A stretch of DNA of 64,000 bases, taken from assembly GCA_016125355.1 (NCBI GenBank), contig WGLX01000003.1, forward strand, positions 119,123 through 183,122. The letters run 5' to 3'. The number at the start of each line of letters is the position of its first letter. Within the stretch, counting starts at the first letter, position 1. The DNA comes from Actinomycetales bacterium. GTDB taxonomy: Bacteria; Actinomycetota; Actinomycetes; S36-B12. The notes under the pieces were generated by a model. That model was not told where the DNA came from. It saw only the letters and a list, made by a program, of their open reading frames with translations, and did not search any database. The position numbers and the translations under genes were made by a program. This document shows positions 50,266-60,151 of the stretch, piece after piece.

Positions 50266-51288
50266 ATGCAATTCGAACTGCGAACGCAGGTCATCGAGCC
50301 CAAGCGGAAGACCTTCACCAACCTGGTGGAACGCTACGGCGATCGCCCTGCCTCCCGTTATGAGGAAGGCTCGATCGACATCCAATGCGTCGAGAACTTC
50401 CACTACAAGCCCCTGTACTCGGCGGACAAGGATCACTTCGATCCGGACTACACCGCCTTCACGCTGACCGATCCCTACTCGTTCACGGATCCCCGGCAGC
50501 TGTACTACGCGCCGTACGTCCAGTCCCGGGCTGCCATGGGCGAGGCATTCGCGAAGTCGATCGACTACGTGGAGTCACGCGGCCTGATGCAGAAGCTGCC
50601 CGGCGGCTGGGATGGCATCGTCGGCGAGATCCTCATTCCCCTGCGCCACTGGGAGGCGGGCGCTGAGCTCGTCCACATCGAGGGTTCCCGATGGGCGTGG
50701 GGCACAACCATCGACCAGTGCTGCACTTTCGCCGCCTTCGATCGCATCGGCAATGCGCAGAGCATCTCGCGCATCGGCATCGTGTACGGCGAGGGCCATG
50801 ACGGTGCCCTCGCCGAGGCGAAGGAGCGATGGATGGGCGACGCGGCGCTCCAGGGCCTGCGACGGTTGATCGAGGAGCTGCTCGTCGAGCACGACTACGG
50901 CAAGGCACTCATCGCGCTCGACCTGGCTGATCAGCTGCTCTACCCGCTCATGTACAGCCACCTCGACGAGGCCGCCCTCACCGGCGGCGCAGGCGCTTAC
51001 AGCCTGCTGGCCCAGCACTACGCCAACTGGTTCTCCGACCAGCGTCGCTGGGTCGACGCGCTCGTCGCCGCGTGGCTCGGGGACCCCACCCACGGCGAGG
51101 CCAACAAGGACGCCGCCAACGAGGTTGTCGGCCGACGCTGGAACCAGATCGTCGAGGCAGTCTCCGACCTCGCCGCCGCCGTAGACGCTCGCGTGGATGC
51201 CGGCGCCGTCGCCAACGTGGAGGCCAGTGCGGCCGCCCTCGCCGAGCGGCTCACCGCCGCCGGCCTGACCGTTCCAGGAGGCAAGTGA
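50266..51288 (+). CDS. dmpL: Phenol hydroxylase beta subunit (P1/DmpL-like)
   Basis: DPRQLYYAPYVQSRA, gene order L-M-N-O-P; GGAGG RBS. Confidence 0.9.
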   Translation: MQFELRTQVIEPKRKTFTNLVERYGDRPASRYEEGSIDIQCVENFHYKPLYSADKDHFDPDYTAFTLTDPYSFTDPRQLYYAPYVQSRAAMGEAFAKSIDYVESRGLMQKLPGGWDGIVGEILIPLRHWEAGAELVHIEGSRWAWGTTIDQCCTFAAFDRIGNAQSISRIGIVYGEGHDGALAEAKERWMGDAALQGLRRLIEELLVEHDYGKALIALDLADQLLYPLMYSHLDEAALTGGAGAYSLLAQHYANWFSDQRRWVDALVAAWLGDPTHGEANKDAANEVVGRRWNQIVEAVSDLAAAVDARVDAGAVANVEASAAALAERLTAAGLTVPGGK

Positions 51289-51578
51289 TGTCCGTGGCCG
51301 CCGAGTCCCGCCCCGTGGGCGTCGACATCCAGGAGAACGAGGAGAACCGGGCGCTCGTCGAGGCCATCGAGGCCGACAACGACGACCTCACCATCCGCCA
51401 CATGCCGGGGATGATCCGCCTGACCAAGAACGGTCAGCTCGTCATCAACCAGGCCAGCGTCGAGGCCCGCCTGGGCCGTCCGTGGGAGACCCACGAGTTC
51501 CAGCTCGCCATCATCACCTACTTCGGTGAGTTCGTGGAGTGGGACGACGACCAGATCATCATCGCGTGGAAGCACTGA
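51288..51578 (+). CDS. dmpM: Phenol hydroxylase regulatory protein (P2/DmpM, MmoB family)
   Basis: VGVDIQENEENRALVEAIEADNDDLTIRHMPGMIRL; ATGA overlap. Confidence 0.9.
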   Translation: MSVAAESRPVGVDIQENEENRALVEAIEADNDDLTIRHMPGMIRLTKNGQLVINQASVEARLGRPWETHEFQLAIITYFGEFVEWDDDQIIIAWKH

Positions 51579-51591
51579 GGAGAGCACAGAC

Positions 51592-53121
51592 ATGACCGTT
51601 CCCGCACAGAAGCCGGCCCGCAAGCTCTCCATGAAGCAGCGGTACACCGCGCTCACCCACGACCTCGACTGGACTCCCACCTACGTCAAGGAGGAGGAGG
51701 TCTTCCCCTTCACGACGTTCGAGGGCATCAAGGTGCACGACTGGTCCAAGTGGGACGACCCGTTCCGCCTGACCGTCGAGGCCTACAACAAGTACCAGGC
51801 GGAGAAGGATCGCCGGCTGTACGCCGTCCTCGACGGATTCGCACAGAGCCAGGGCCAGCTCGGGCTCACGGAGGCCCGGTACATGAACGCCATGAAGATC
51901 TTCCTTCAGGGCATTCCGGTCCACGAGTACAACGCGCACCGGAACTTCTCGTACCTGGCCCGCTACGCCAACGGTCCGGGTGCCCGGTTCGCCGCCCTGT
52001 GCCAGAGCCTGGACGAGCTGCGCCACGCCCAGACCGAGATCCACACGCTGTCGCACTACAACAAGTACTTCGACGGCATGCACGACTGGCACAAGTGGAC
52101 CGATCGGGTCTGGTACCTGTCCGTTCCGAAGTCCTTCTTCGAGGACGCGCAGACGGCCGGCCCCTTCGAGTGGCTCATCGCCATCGGGTTCTCCTTCGAG
52201 TATCTGCTGACGAACCTGCTCTTCGTGCCGTTCATGTCCGGCGCCGCCTTCAATGGCGACCTGCCGACCATGACCTTCGGATTCTCGGCGCAGTCCGACG
52301 AGTCCCGTCACATGACGCTCGGCCTCGAGGCGATCAAGTTCATGCTCGAGCAGGACGAGGACAACCTCCCGATCGTGCAGGACTGGCTGGACAAGTGGTT
52401 CTGGCGGGGATACCGACTGATCTCCCTCGTCGCCGGAATGATGGACTACATGCTCCCCAAGCGGGTGATGAGCTGGAAGGAGGCCTTCGAGCTCTACTTC
52501 GAGGAGCAGATGCTCAACGGCCTGTTCAAGGACCTCGAGTACTACGGAATCCGGCCGCCGCGTCACGTGGACTGGGCCATCGGCGAGAAGGAGATCCTCT
52601 CGCACCAGGTGTACTGGATCCTCTACCAGTACAGCCATGCGGCGGCCTTCACCACGACGATCCCGAACGCCGAGGACCAGGAGTGGCTCGAGAAGGCCTA
52701 CCCGGAGACCTGGCCGATCTACAAGCAGGTCGTATGGGACAAGGCCCAGCGTGTGATGGATGCCGGCGGTCGGTACTTCAACCCCGGGCTCCCGCAGCTG
52801 TGCACCGTGTGCCAGATCCCCATGGGCTTCACCGAGCCCGGGGATCCGCTGACCCAGTGCCAGCGGCAGACGGTGTACGAGGGCGAGCGGTACGACTTCT
52901 GCTCGGACGGGTGCCAGTGGATCTTCGAGCGGGAGCCGACCAAGTACCGCCAGTCGTGGCTGCCCGTCCACCAGATCTTCCAGGGCAACTGCGGCGGGCC
53001 CACGCTCCCGGACGTCGCCGCGTGGTACGGGCTGCAGCCCGGCGACGGGGCCGAGTACCTCGGCTCCCCCGACCATCAGGCATGGCTCGAATGGCACGGC
53101 CAGACCACGAAGGAGGCATGA
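51592..53121 (+). CDS. dmpN: Phenol hydroxylase alpha subunit (P3/DmpN)
   Basis: SLDELRHAQTEIH and SAQSDESRHMTLGLEAIKFMLEQDEDN diiron motifs, C-terminal CTVCQIP...FCSDGC. Confidence 0.95.
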   Translation: MTVPAQKPARKLSMKQRYTALTHDLDWTPTYVKEEEVFPFTTFEGIKVHDWSKWDDPFRLTVEAYNKYQAEKDRRLYAVLDGFAQSQGQLGLTEARYMNAMKIFLQGIPVHEYNAHRNFSYLARYANGPGARFAALCQSLDELRHAQTEIHTLSHYNKYFDGMHDWHKWTDRVWYLSVPKSFFEDAQTAGPFEWLIAIGFSFEYLLTNLLFVPFMSGAAFNGDLPTMTFGFSAQSDESRHMTLGLEAIKFMLEQDEDNLPIVQDWLDKWFWRGYRLISLVAGMMDYMLPKRVMSWKEAFELYFEEQMLNGLFKDLEYYGIRPPRHVDWAIGEKEILSHQVYWILYQYSHAAAFTTTIPNAEDQEWLEKAYPETWPIYKQVVWDKAQRVMDAGGRYFNPGLPQLCTVCQIPMGFTEPGDPLTQCQRQTVYEGERYDFCSDGCQWIFEREPTKYRQSWLPVHQIFQGNCGGPTLPDVAAWYGLQPGDGAEYLGSPDHQAWLEWHGQTTKEA

Positions 53122-53123
53122 CG

Positions 53124-53450
53124 ATGGCCGTCAAGGCGATGTACGACTACACCTGGCCGTCCCGCTCCGCAGCGGAGCTCTACGGCGACGACCAGCTGGT
53201 GCACGTGTGGTGGCGGGGCAATCCCTACTTCGTCTCCGCGCAGACCTTCCGGTTCCCGAAGGCGATGCCGTTCGGAGCGCTGGTGAATGACGTCCTCAAG
53301 GGCTTCTTCACGGCGGATCCGGATTTCGTCCCGGAGAGCCTGGACACCGCCGCGTGGAAGGTGGACCACGAGGACCTGGTCCCCGATCTGGAGGCCTCCC
53401 TGGAGGCCAACGGCGTCGGGCACAAGAGCCTCCTCGAGTTCTCCCTGTAG
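53124..53450 (+). CDS. dmpO: Phenol hydroxylase P4 subunit (DmpO-like)
   Basis: MAVKAMYDYTWP...PKAMPFGALVNDVLKGFF...HKSLLEF. Confidence 0.88.
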   Translation: MAVKAMYDYTWPSRSAAELYGDDQLVHVWWRGNPYFVSAQTFRFPKAMPFGALVNDVLKGFFTADPDFVPESLDTAAWKVDHEDLVPDLEASLEANGVGHKSLLEFSL

Positions 53451-53550
53451 GAGTGCGAGTCCACTCCGCGACGACGATCCGAGGTCGCGGCTCCCGGCGG
53501 TGCAGGCGTCGGGAGCCGCGGCTCTCCCACGACAAGGCAGGAGCAGGCAC

Positions 53551-54615
53551 ATGACCACCGACTACACGATCACTGTCGAACCCCTGGGGCGCGAGGTCAC
53601 CTGCCGGGAGGACCAGACCATCCTCGACGCCTGCCTCCGCGCAGGGGTGTGGGTCCCGCATTCCTGCACCCACGGCACCTGCGCCACCTGCAAGGCCGAG
53701 GTCCTCGAGGGCGACGTCGACCACGGCGCCGCGTCCCCCTATGCGCTCATGGACTTCGAGCGGGACGAGGGCAAAACCCTCCTGTGCGTGTGCACGCCGC
53801 GCTCGGACGTGGTGATCGAGGCGGACATCGATGTCGACGACAGCATCGAGGTCCACCCCGTGCAGGACTTCACGGGTACGGTCGTGGCAATGGACGACGT
53901 GGCCCGCGACACGCGCCGTCTCCTGATCGAGCTGGATCGCGACCTGGCCTTCAACGCCGGCCAGTACATGGCGCTGTCGATCCCCGGGCACCCGGGAGTG
54001 ACACGCACCTACTCCATGGCCAACATCCCCACGGAGCCGCGGATCCTGGAGTTCCAGATCCGACGTACCGAGAAGGGCCTGGCCACGGATGGCTGGATCT
54101 TCAAGGACCTCGCCGTAGGGGACTCCATCGAGCTGAGCGGCCCCTACGGGCGGTTCGTCCTGCGCACCGACCGCAGTGAGCCTGCCGTGCTGATCGCCGG
54201 TGGCACGGGGCTGGCGCCCATCGCCTCGATGATCCGCCATGCCCTCGAGAACGGCATCGACGGCGTGGGGCACCTGACCCTGTACCAGGGCGCCCGGACC
54301 CGCGAGTGGATGTACGACGTGGACCGCTTCACGGCCCTGGCTGAGCAGTATCCGGATCGCTTCACCTACCGGCCTTGCCTGTCGGAGGAGGAGGCCGAGG
54401 GCTTCTCCACGGGCATGGTGACCGACGTGCTGAATGCCGACCACGAGACGCTGAAGGGCCACGTCGGCTACGTCTGCGGACCACCGGCGATGGTCGAGGC
54501 CTCACTCAAGACCCTCATGCTGAAGCGCCTGTTCCCTCGGGACATCTACAAGGAGGAGTTCCTCGACGCGTCCGCCTCCGCCACCCAGATCCGCTCACCA
54601 CTCATCAAGCGATGA
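53551..54615 (+). CDS. dmpP: Phenol hydroxylase reductase (P5/DmpP)
   Basis: CTHGTCATCKAEVLEGDVDH [2Fe-2S], RTYSMAN FAD motif, GGTGLAPIASM and YVCGPPAMVEA NAD(P)H motifs. Confidence 0.94.
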   Translation: MTTDYTITVEPLGREVTCREDQTILDACLRAGVWVPHSCTHGTCATCKAEVLEGDVDHGAASPYALMDFERDEGKTLLCVCTPRSDVVIEADIDVDDSIEVHPVQDFTGTVVAMDDVARDTRRLLIELDRDLAFNAGQYMALSIPGHPGVTRTYSMANIPTEPRILEFQIRRTEKGLATDGWIFKDLAVGDSIELSGPYGRFVLRTDRSEPAVLIAGGTGLAPIASMIRHALENGIDGVGHLTLYQGARTREWMYDVDRFTALAEQYPDRFTYRPCLSEEEAEGFSTGMVTDVLNADHETLKGHVGYVCGPPAMVEASLKTLMLKRLFPRDIYKEEFLDASASATQIRSPLIKR

Positions 54616-55154
54616 CCTCGGGTCTGCCTGTCTCCGTCGTCATCTCCCGCACGCCGATCCCGGGCCGTGAGGCGGACCTCGTCGCGTGGGCGGAGGGCAT
54701 CGCCACGGTCGCCGAGCAGTTTCCCGGCCACCTCGGGGCGCGGATCTATCCCCCCGAGGAGTCGGATCGCGGCGAGCTGGTCCTCGCGTTCTCGTTCCGG
54801 GACGCCGAGAGCCTGAGCGCCTGGGAGCACAGCGCACAGCGCCGCGACTGGCTGCGGCGACTCGACGGCCTCATCGTCGGGGAGGCCCGCACCCATTCCG
54901 TCAGCGGCTTCGAGGGCATCTTCGCCCACGCCCCCGGGCAACCGGTGCTGCCGCCACCGCGGTGGAAGACCGCGACCATCATCGCCCTCGCCCTGTATCC
55001 CGTCTCGCTGCTGCTGACGTGGCTGCTGGCGCCGCGCATTGCCGACTGGAACCTGTTCCTTCGAGTGCTGCTGACCGTGGTGATCATCGTGCCGTACATG
55101 GCGTGGCTCGGCGTGCCCTACCTGTCCCGTTGGCTGCGCGGCTGGCTCCACTGA
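54612..55154 (+). CDS. ABM-like dimeric alpha/beta-barrel domain with C-terminal TM helices
   Basis: SVVISRTPIPGREADLVAWAEGIATVAEQFPGHLGARI; two C-terminal hydrophobic helices; ATGA overlap with reductase. Confidence 0.75.
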   Translation: MTSGLPVSVVISRTPIPGREADLVAWAEGIATVAEQFPGHLGARIYPPEESDRGELVLAFSFRDAESLSAWEHSAQRRDWLRRLDGLIVGEARTHSVSGFEGIFAHAPGQPVLPPPRWKTATIIALALYPVSLLLTWLLAPRIADWNLFLRVLLTVVIIVPYMAWLGVPYLSRWLRGWLH

Positions 55155-55189
55155 CGTCGGCAACGTAACGGTAACGACCGACCGCGGCA

Positions 55190-55204
55190 TTCCGGCCTGC
55201 GGAA
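55190..55204. promoter_or_regulatory. TTCC-N7-GGAA dyad upstream of ABC substrate-binding gene
   Basis: TTCC ggcctgc GGAA. Confidence 0.4.
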
Positions 55205-55304
55205 CAGAAATCCCCTTGCGGGATCTGCCTCCCTAGCGTTCCCCCACCGATCGCATGCCGATCGACCCGGGGCCTTCTCCCCCGTCCACCCGAATGGAGT
55301 TCAG

Positions 55305-56672
55305 ATGAAGATGGCACGTTCGATGCGGGTCTTCGCAGCAGTTGCTGCGGTGGGCCTGCTCGCCACCGCCTGTGGTGGCAACCTCGACTCGTCCGAGTCC
55401 TCGAGTGCGGACGGAGGGGCGGCGTCGGCAGCCGCATCCGCCGCGGCCGGGGCCGGCGCAGCCACGGACGGCACGGTGAAGATCGGCTACGTCGCACCGA
55501 TCACCGGCCCCCTGGCCGCGTTCGGCGAGGGCGACCAGTACGTGGTCGACCAGATGACCTCGTACTTCGCCGCGAACCCCATTCAGGCGGGCGGCAAGTC
55601 GTACGGCGTCGAGATCCTGCTCAAGGACTCCCAGTCCGACCCCAAGCGGGCGGGCGAGGTCGCCGGTGAGCTGATCAACACGGACGGCGTCGACATCCTC
55701 ATGGCACACGCCACCCCCGAGACCACCGTTCCGGTGACACAGCAGTGCGAGGCCAACGCCACTCCGTGCATCACCGCCGACACCCCTTGGCAGCCGTGGG
55801 TCGTCGGCTCCGGTGCGAACCCCGGCGATCCCGCCACCGCGCTGAAGTGGTCGTACCACTTCTTCTGGGGCCTCGAGGACATCGCGGCCGTCAACATGGA
55901 GGTCTGGAACGAGGTCGACACCAACAAGAAGGTGGCCGCCCTCTATGCCAACGACTCGGACGGCCAGGCCTTCACCGATGAGGCCATGGGCTACCCGGCC
56001 ATCGTGGGACCGGCCGGGTACGAGTGGAACAACCCGGGCCTGTACCCGCTGGGCACGCAGGACTTCTCCGCGCAGATCAATGCCTACAAGCAGAACGGCG
56101 ACGAGATCCTCACCGGCATCGTCGTGCCCCCGGACTTCGCGACCTTCTGGAAGCAGGCGAAGCAGCAGGGCTTCAACCCCAAGATCGCCACGATCGGCAA
56201 GGCCATCGAGTTCCCGGCCGCGATCGAGGGCCTCGGCGACCTCGCACAGAACCTGGCCACCGAGGTGTGGTGGGCCCCGAGCTACCCCACGACATCGAGC
56301 CTGTCCGGAACGACGTCCCAGGCATTCGCGGATCAGTACACCGCGGATACCGGCAAGCAGTGGAACGTCACCCTCGGCTTCTCGGAGTCTCTGTTCGAGA
56401 CGGCGGCCGCTGCGGTCGTCGCCGCGGGCGGCACCGACAAGCAGGCGATCGCTAACGCGATGAAGACCATGAAGGTCGACACGCTCGTCGGCACCCTCGA
56501 CTGGAACTCCGGCCCCTTCCCGAACGTGGCCAAGACCCCGCTGGTCGGCGGCCAGTGGCGCGCCACGGACGGTGGCCAGTTCCCGTACGACCTCGTGATC
56601 GTGACGAACGAGCACGCCAAGGAGCAGGGGCTCGACGTCCCGCTCGGCGGCAAGGTCGAGCCCCTTCCGTAG
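55305..56672 (+). CDS. Branched-chain amino acid-type ABC transporter substrate-binding lipoprotein
   Basis: Lipobox LLATACGG; VKIGYVAPITGPLAAFGEGDQ. Confidence 0.92.
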   Translation: MKMARSMRVFAAVAAVGLLATACGGNLDSSESSSADGGAASAAASAAAGAGAATDGTVKIGYVAPITGPLAAFGEGDQYVVDQMTSYFAANPIQAGGKSYGVEILLKDSQSDPKRAGEVAGELINTDGVDILMAHATPETTVPVTQQCEANATPCITADTPWQPWVVGSGANPGDPATALKWSYHFFWGLEDIAAVNMEVWNEVDTNKKVAALYANDSDGQAFTDEAMGYPAIVGPAGYEWNNPGLYPLGTQDFSAQINAYKQNGDEILTGIVVPPDFATFWKQAKQQGFNPKIATIGKAIEFPAAIEGLGDLAQNLATEVWWAPSYPTTSSLSGTTSQAFADQYTADTGKQWNVTLGFSESLFETAAAAVVAAGGTDKQAIANAMKTMKVDTLVGTLDWNSGPFPNVAKTPLVGGQWRATDGGQFPYDLVIVTNEHAKEQGLDVPLGGKVEPLP

Positions 56673-56692
56673 CACGCTCGATCGAGGCTGAT

Positions 56693-56731
56693 GCGGTGCG
56701 GGGACGAGGTACCGGCTCGTCCCCGCACCGC
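56693..56731 (+). terminator. Intercistronic attenuator hairpin
   Basis: GCGGTGCGGGGACGAG gtaccgg CTCGTCCCCGCACCGC. Confidence 0.75.
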
Positions 56732-56782
56732 CCTCGATGGCGGCCCTTCGGGTCGCGAACCCACCGGTGACCGGGAGGTCGT

Positions 56783-57526
56783 ATGAGTCCCATCCTCGAG
56801 GTGTCCGGACTGTCGAAGCGGTTCGGCAAGGTCGTGACGGCGGAGGATCTCGCCTTCAGCGTGGAGCAGGGCTCCGCGATGGGGATCGTGGGTCCCAATG
56901 GCGCGGGCAAGTCGACGCTGCTGTCCCTCATCACCGGAGTGCTGCCGGCCGATGCCGGAACGATCGTCTACGACGGGCAGGACATCACGAGGCTCTCCGC
57001 GGGGGCGCGCAGCGAGGCCGGCATCGCGCGCACCTTCCAGATCCCGCGGCCCTTCGTCGACATGACGGTGTTCGAGAACGCCTACGTCGGGGCCGCCTTC
57101 GGAGGGGACAGCCACGGGCAGGCTGGCTACGACACGGCCGCTGAAGCCCTGGAGATCACCGGGCTCCTCCACCTCGCCGACGTGCCCGCCGGCCAGTTGC
57201 GGCTGCTCGACCGCAAGCGCCTCGAGCTCGCCCGCGCCCTAGCCACCGGACCGAAGCTCATCCTGCTCGACGAGATCGCAGGCGGCCTCACCGAGAAGGA
57301 GCTGCCCCCGCTGATCGAGATGATCAAGGGACTCCACGAGTCGGGAGTCACGGTGATCTGGATCGAGCACATCGTCCACGCCCTCCTCGAGGTGGTCGAC
57401 CAGCTCATGTGCCTCGCCTTCGGCAAGGTGCTCGCCATCGGCGATCCGCACGAGGTGATGCGCAGCCCCGAGGTCATCGAGGTCTACCTCGGATCCACCT
57501 TCGACCTCGGCGGGGCCGCATCATGA
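56783..57526 (+). CDS. livG: LivG-type ABC ATPase
   Basis: Walker A GPNGAGKST, LILLDEIAGGL, ARTFQIPRPF. Confidence 0.9.
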   Translation: MSPILEVSGLSKRFGKVVTAEDLAFSVEQGSAMGIVGPNGAGKSTLLSLITGVLPADAGTIVYDGQDITRLSAGARSEAGIARTFQIPRPFVDMTVFENAYVGAAFGGDSHGQAGYDTAAEALEITGLLHLADVPAGQLRLLDRKRLELARALATGPKLILLDEIAGGLTEKELPPLIEMIKGLHESGVTVIWIEHIVHALLEVVDQLMCLAFGKVLAIGDPHEVMRSPEVIEVYLGSTFDLGGAAS

Positions 57527-58221
57527 GCCTCCTCGAGGTCAACGGACTCGACGTCCACTACGGCGACTTCCAGGCCATCTACGGCCTCGACCTCCGCGTC
57601 GACGAGGGCGAGACCCTCGCCGTGATTGGCGCCAACGGAGCGGGTAAGTCCACCCTGCTGAAGACCATCGCGGGGCTGATGAGACCCACGGCCGGCGACA
57701 TCCTCTACGAGGGTGCGAGCCTGACCCCCGTTCCGTCGTACCAGCGTGTACCCAAGGGCATCTCCCTGACCCCGGAGGGACGCAAGATCTTTCGCAGCCT
57801 GACGGTCGAGGAGAACCTCAAGGTCGGCGCGCACATCAAGCGCCCCGGACCGTGGAACCTCCAGTCGGTCTACGAGGCCTTCCCCCTCGTGGCCGATCGC
57901 AGGGACCGACTGGGCGTCAACCTCTCGGGCGGCGAGCAGCAGGCTGCTGCGATCGGCCGGGCGCTCATGAGCAATCCGAGGCTGCTCCTGCTGGACGAGG
58001 TCTCGCTCGGCCTTGCACCCGTCGTGGTCGAGCAGATCTACGACGCCATCCCCACCATCACCGGCAACGGCACCACCGTCCTGGTCGTCGAGCAGGACGT
58101 CAACCAGGCGCTCAAGGTCGCCGACCGCGTCCAGTGCCTCCTCGAGGGGCGCACCGTCCTGGAAGGTCCCCCGTCCTCACTGACCCGCGACGAGATCGCG
58201 GCCGCCTACTTCGGGATTTAG
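57523..58221 (+). CDS. livF: LivF-type ABC ATPase
   Basis: GANGAGKSTLLKTIAGL, LSGGEQQAAAIGRALMSNPRLLLLDEVSLGLAP. Confidence 0.92.
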   Translation: MSLLEVNGLDVHYGDFQAIYGLDLRVDEGETLAVIGANGAGKSTLLKTIAGLMRPTAGDILYEGASLTPVPSYQRVPKGISLTPEGRKIFRSLTVEENLKVGAHIKRPGPWNLQSVYEAFPLVADRRDRLGVNLSGGEQQAAAIGRALMSNPRLLLLDEVSLGLAPVVVEQIYDAIPTITGNGTTVLVVEQDVNQALKVADRVQCLLEGRTVLEGPPSSLTRDEIAAAYFGI

Positions 58222-58229
58222 GAGAAGCC

Positions 58230-59099
58230 ATGCAGTGGCTCAATGCCATCATCCAGGGCATCCTCCTGGGTGGCCTCTACGCCTTGCTCGCCGCCGGCCT
58301 GTCGCTGATGTTCGGCGTCATGCGGATCGTGAACCTCGCACACGGCGTGTTGGCCATGCTGGCCGCCTACCTGGGTGTCGTCTTCGTCAACAACCTGGGC
58401 CTGCCGTGGTTCCTCGCGCTGGTGATCGTCGTTCCGATCATGGCCGCCGTTGGCTACGTCCTCCAGTGGGGCCTGTTCAACAGGGCGATCAGCAAGGGCG
58501 GCCTGGCACCGCTCCTCGTCGCGTTCGGCCTCGCCGTGGTGCTGACCCAGCTCCTGCAGCAGATCTTCAGCGCCGATTCGCGAAGCATCCAGATCGGCGC
58601 ACTCGGCACCAGCAGCATCCAGGTGAGCGACACCATCTACATCGGCTGGTTCCCGCTGATGACCTTCGTCGTCGGCGTGCTGGTCATCGCGGGTGTCCAG
58701 GTCTTCCTCAACCGCGCGCCCCTCGGCCGCGCGATGCGGGCCACCAGCGACGACCCCGAGACGGTCAACCTCATGGGCATCAACAACCGTCAGGTGTATG
58801 CCCTGGCCACGGCACTCGCGATGGCCACCGTGGGGCTTGCCGGCATGTTCATCGGCACCAAGACGCAGTTCATCCCCACCTACGGCGACCTCGTGCTCAT
58901 CTTCGCCTTCGAGGCGGTCATCATCGGTGGGCTGGGGTCACTGTGGGGCACCCTCGTCGGAGGCATCATCCTCGGCGTCGCCCAGACCGTCGGCAGCCAG
59001 ATCAACCCGTCCTACGGCCTTCTCGTCGGGAACCTGGTCTTCCTGGCCATCCTCGCCTTCCGACCACAAGGGCTCCTACCGAAGGCGGTGACCACATGA
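58230..59099 (+). CDS. livH: LivH-type ABC permease
   Basis: GILLGGLYALLAAGLSLMFGVMRIVNLAHG. Confidence 0.92.
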   Translation: MQWLNAIIQGILLGGLYALLAAGLSLMFGVMRIVNLAHGVLAMLAAYLGVVFVNNLGLPWFLALVIVVPIMAAVGYVLQWGLFNRAISKGGLAPLLVAFGLAVVLTQLLQQIFSADSRSIQIGALGTSSIQVSDTIYIGWFPLMTFVVGVLVIAGVQVFLNRAPLGRAMRATSDDPETVNLMGINNRQVYALATALAMATVGLAGMFIGTKTQFIPTYGDLVLIFAFEAVIIGGLGSLWGTLVGGIILGVAQTVGSQINPSYGLLVGNLVFLAILAFRPQGLLPKAVTT

Positions 59100-60151
59100 G
59101 CACGCCCACAGAGACGCACGCGCACGCGACCGTCACGAGCCACGCCAAGGTCAAGCGATCGACCAGGTCGTCGTGGGCGGGCCTCGGGATCGCCGTGCCC
59201 GTGGTCCTCTTCATGGCTGCCGCCCCCTACATCATCGACCGGGGATTCCAGCAGCAGCTCGTCACCCTGTTCTCCCTCGTCGTGCTCGCCACGATGTGGA
59301 ACCTGCTGGCCGGCTACGGCGGCATGGTCTCCGTTGGCCAGCAGGCCTACATCGGCATCGGTGCCTACGGCCTGGTCTACCTGGCCGACACACTCGGACT
59401 GGACCCGTTCCTCGCCGTGCCCCTGTCGGTGATCATCGCCGGCCTGCTGTCCATTCCCATCTCGTTCCTCGCGTTCCGGCTCGTCGGCGGGTACTTCGCG
59501 ATCGGCACCTGGGTCATCGCCGAGGTCGTCAAGCAGATCACCATGCAGGTGGACGCGCTGGGGGCCGGCATCGGACTCTCCCTCACCTCCCTCAACGAGT
59601 TGTCCCCGGGTCGACGCATCGCCTACGTGTACTGGCTCTCCCTTGCGGCCGTCGTCATCGCCGTGGCGGTCACCTACTTCCTCATGCGGTCCCGGCTCGG
59701 CCTGGGATTCACCGCCATCCGTGACGACCAGGTCGCCGCCTCCTCACTCGGGGTGCGGGTCACCCACTCGAAGCGCTTCGTGTTCGTGGTCTCGGCCATG
59801 GGATGCGCGCTGGCGGGCGGGATGATCGCCGCGAACACGCTGCGCATCACTCCGGACTCGATCTACTCGGTGAACTTCTCCGCCTTCATGATCTTCATGG
59901 TCATCATCGGCGGGATCGGCACGATCGAGGGTCCCATCGTCGGGGCCATCGTCTTCTTCGCCCTTCAGGAGTGGCTCTCCGATCTTGGAACCTGGTACCT
60001 GATCATCATCGGCGTGCTCGCGATCGTGATCACCCTGTTCCTGCCGCGCGGCCTGTGGGGACTCATCAGTGGCAACGGCCGGATCCGGCTCTTCCCCGTG
60101 GGCTATCGACTGGTGAACCCCATAGAGCGCTTCGGGCGGCATCCGGACTGA
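59096..60151 (+). CDS. livM: LivM-type ABC permease
   Basis: GGMVSVGQQAYIGIGAYGLVYL; RLGLGFTAIRDDQVAASSLGV. Confidence 0.92.
   Translation: MSTPTETHAHATVTSHAKVKRSTRSSWAGLGIAVPVVLFMAAAPYIIDRGFQQQLVTLFSLVVLATMWNLLAGYGGMVSVGQQAYIGIGAYGLVYLADTLGLDPFLAVPLSVIIAGLLSIPISFLAFRLVGGYFAIGTWVIAEVVKQITMQVDALGAGIGLSLTSLNELSPGRRIAYVYWLSLAAVVIAVAVTYFLMRSRLGLGFTAIRDDQVAASSLGVRVTHSKRFVFVVSAMGCALAGGMIAANTLRITPDSIYSVNFSAFMIFMVIIGGIGTIEGPIVGAIVFFALQEWLSDLGTWYLIIIGVLAIVITLFLPRGLWGLISGNGRIRLFPVGYRLVNPIERFGRHPD

Noticed and set aside
51559-53097. 512-aa minus-strand ORF
   Set aside because: Shadow of dmpN; no recognisable motifs.
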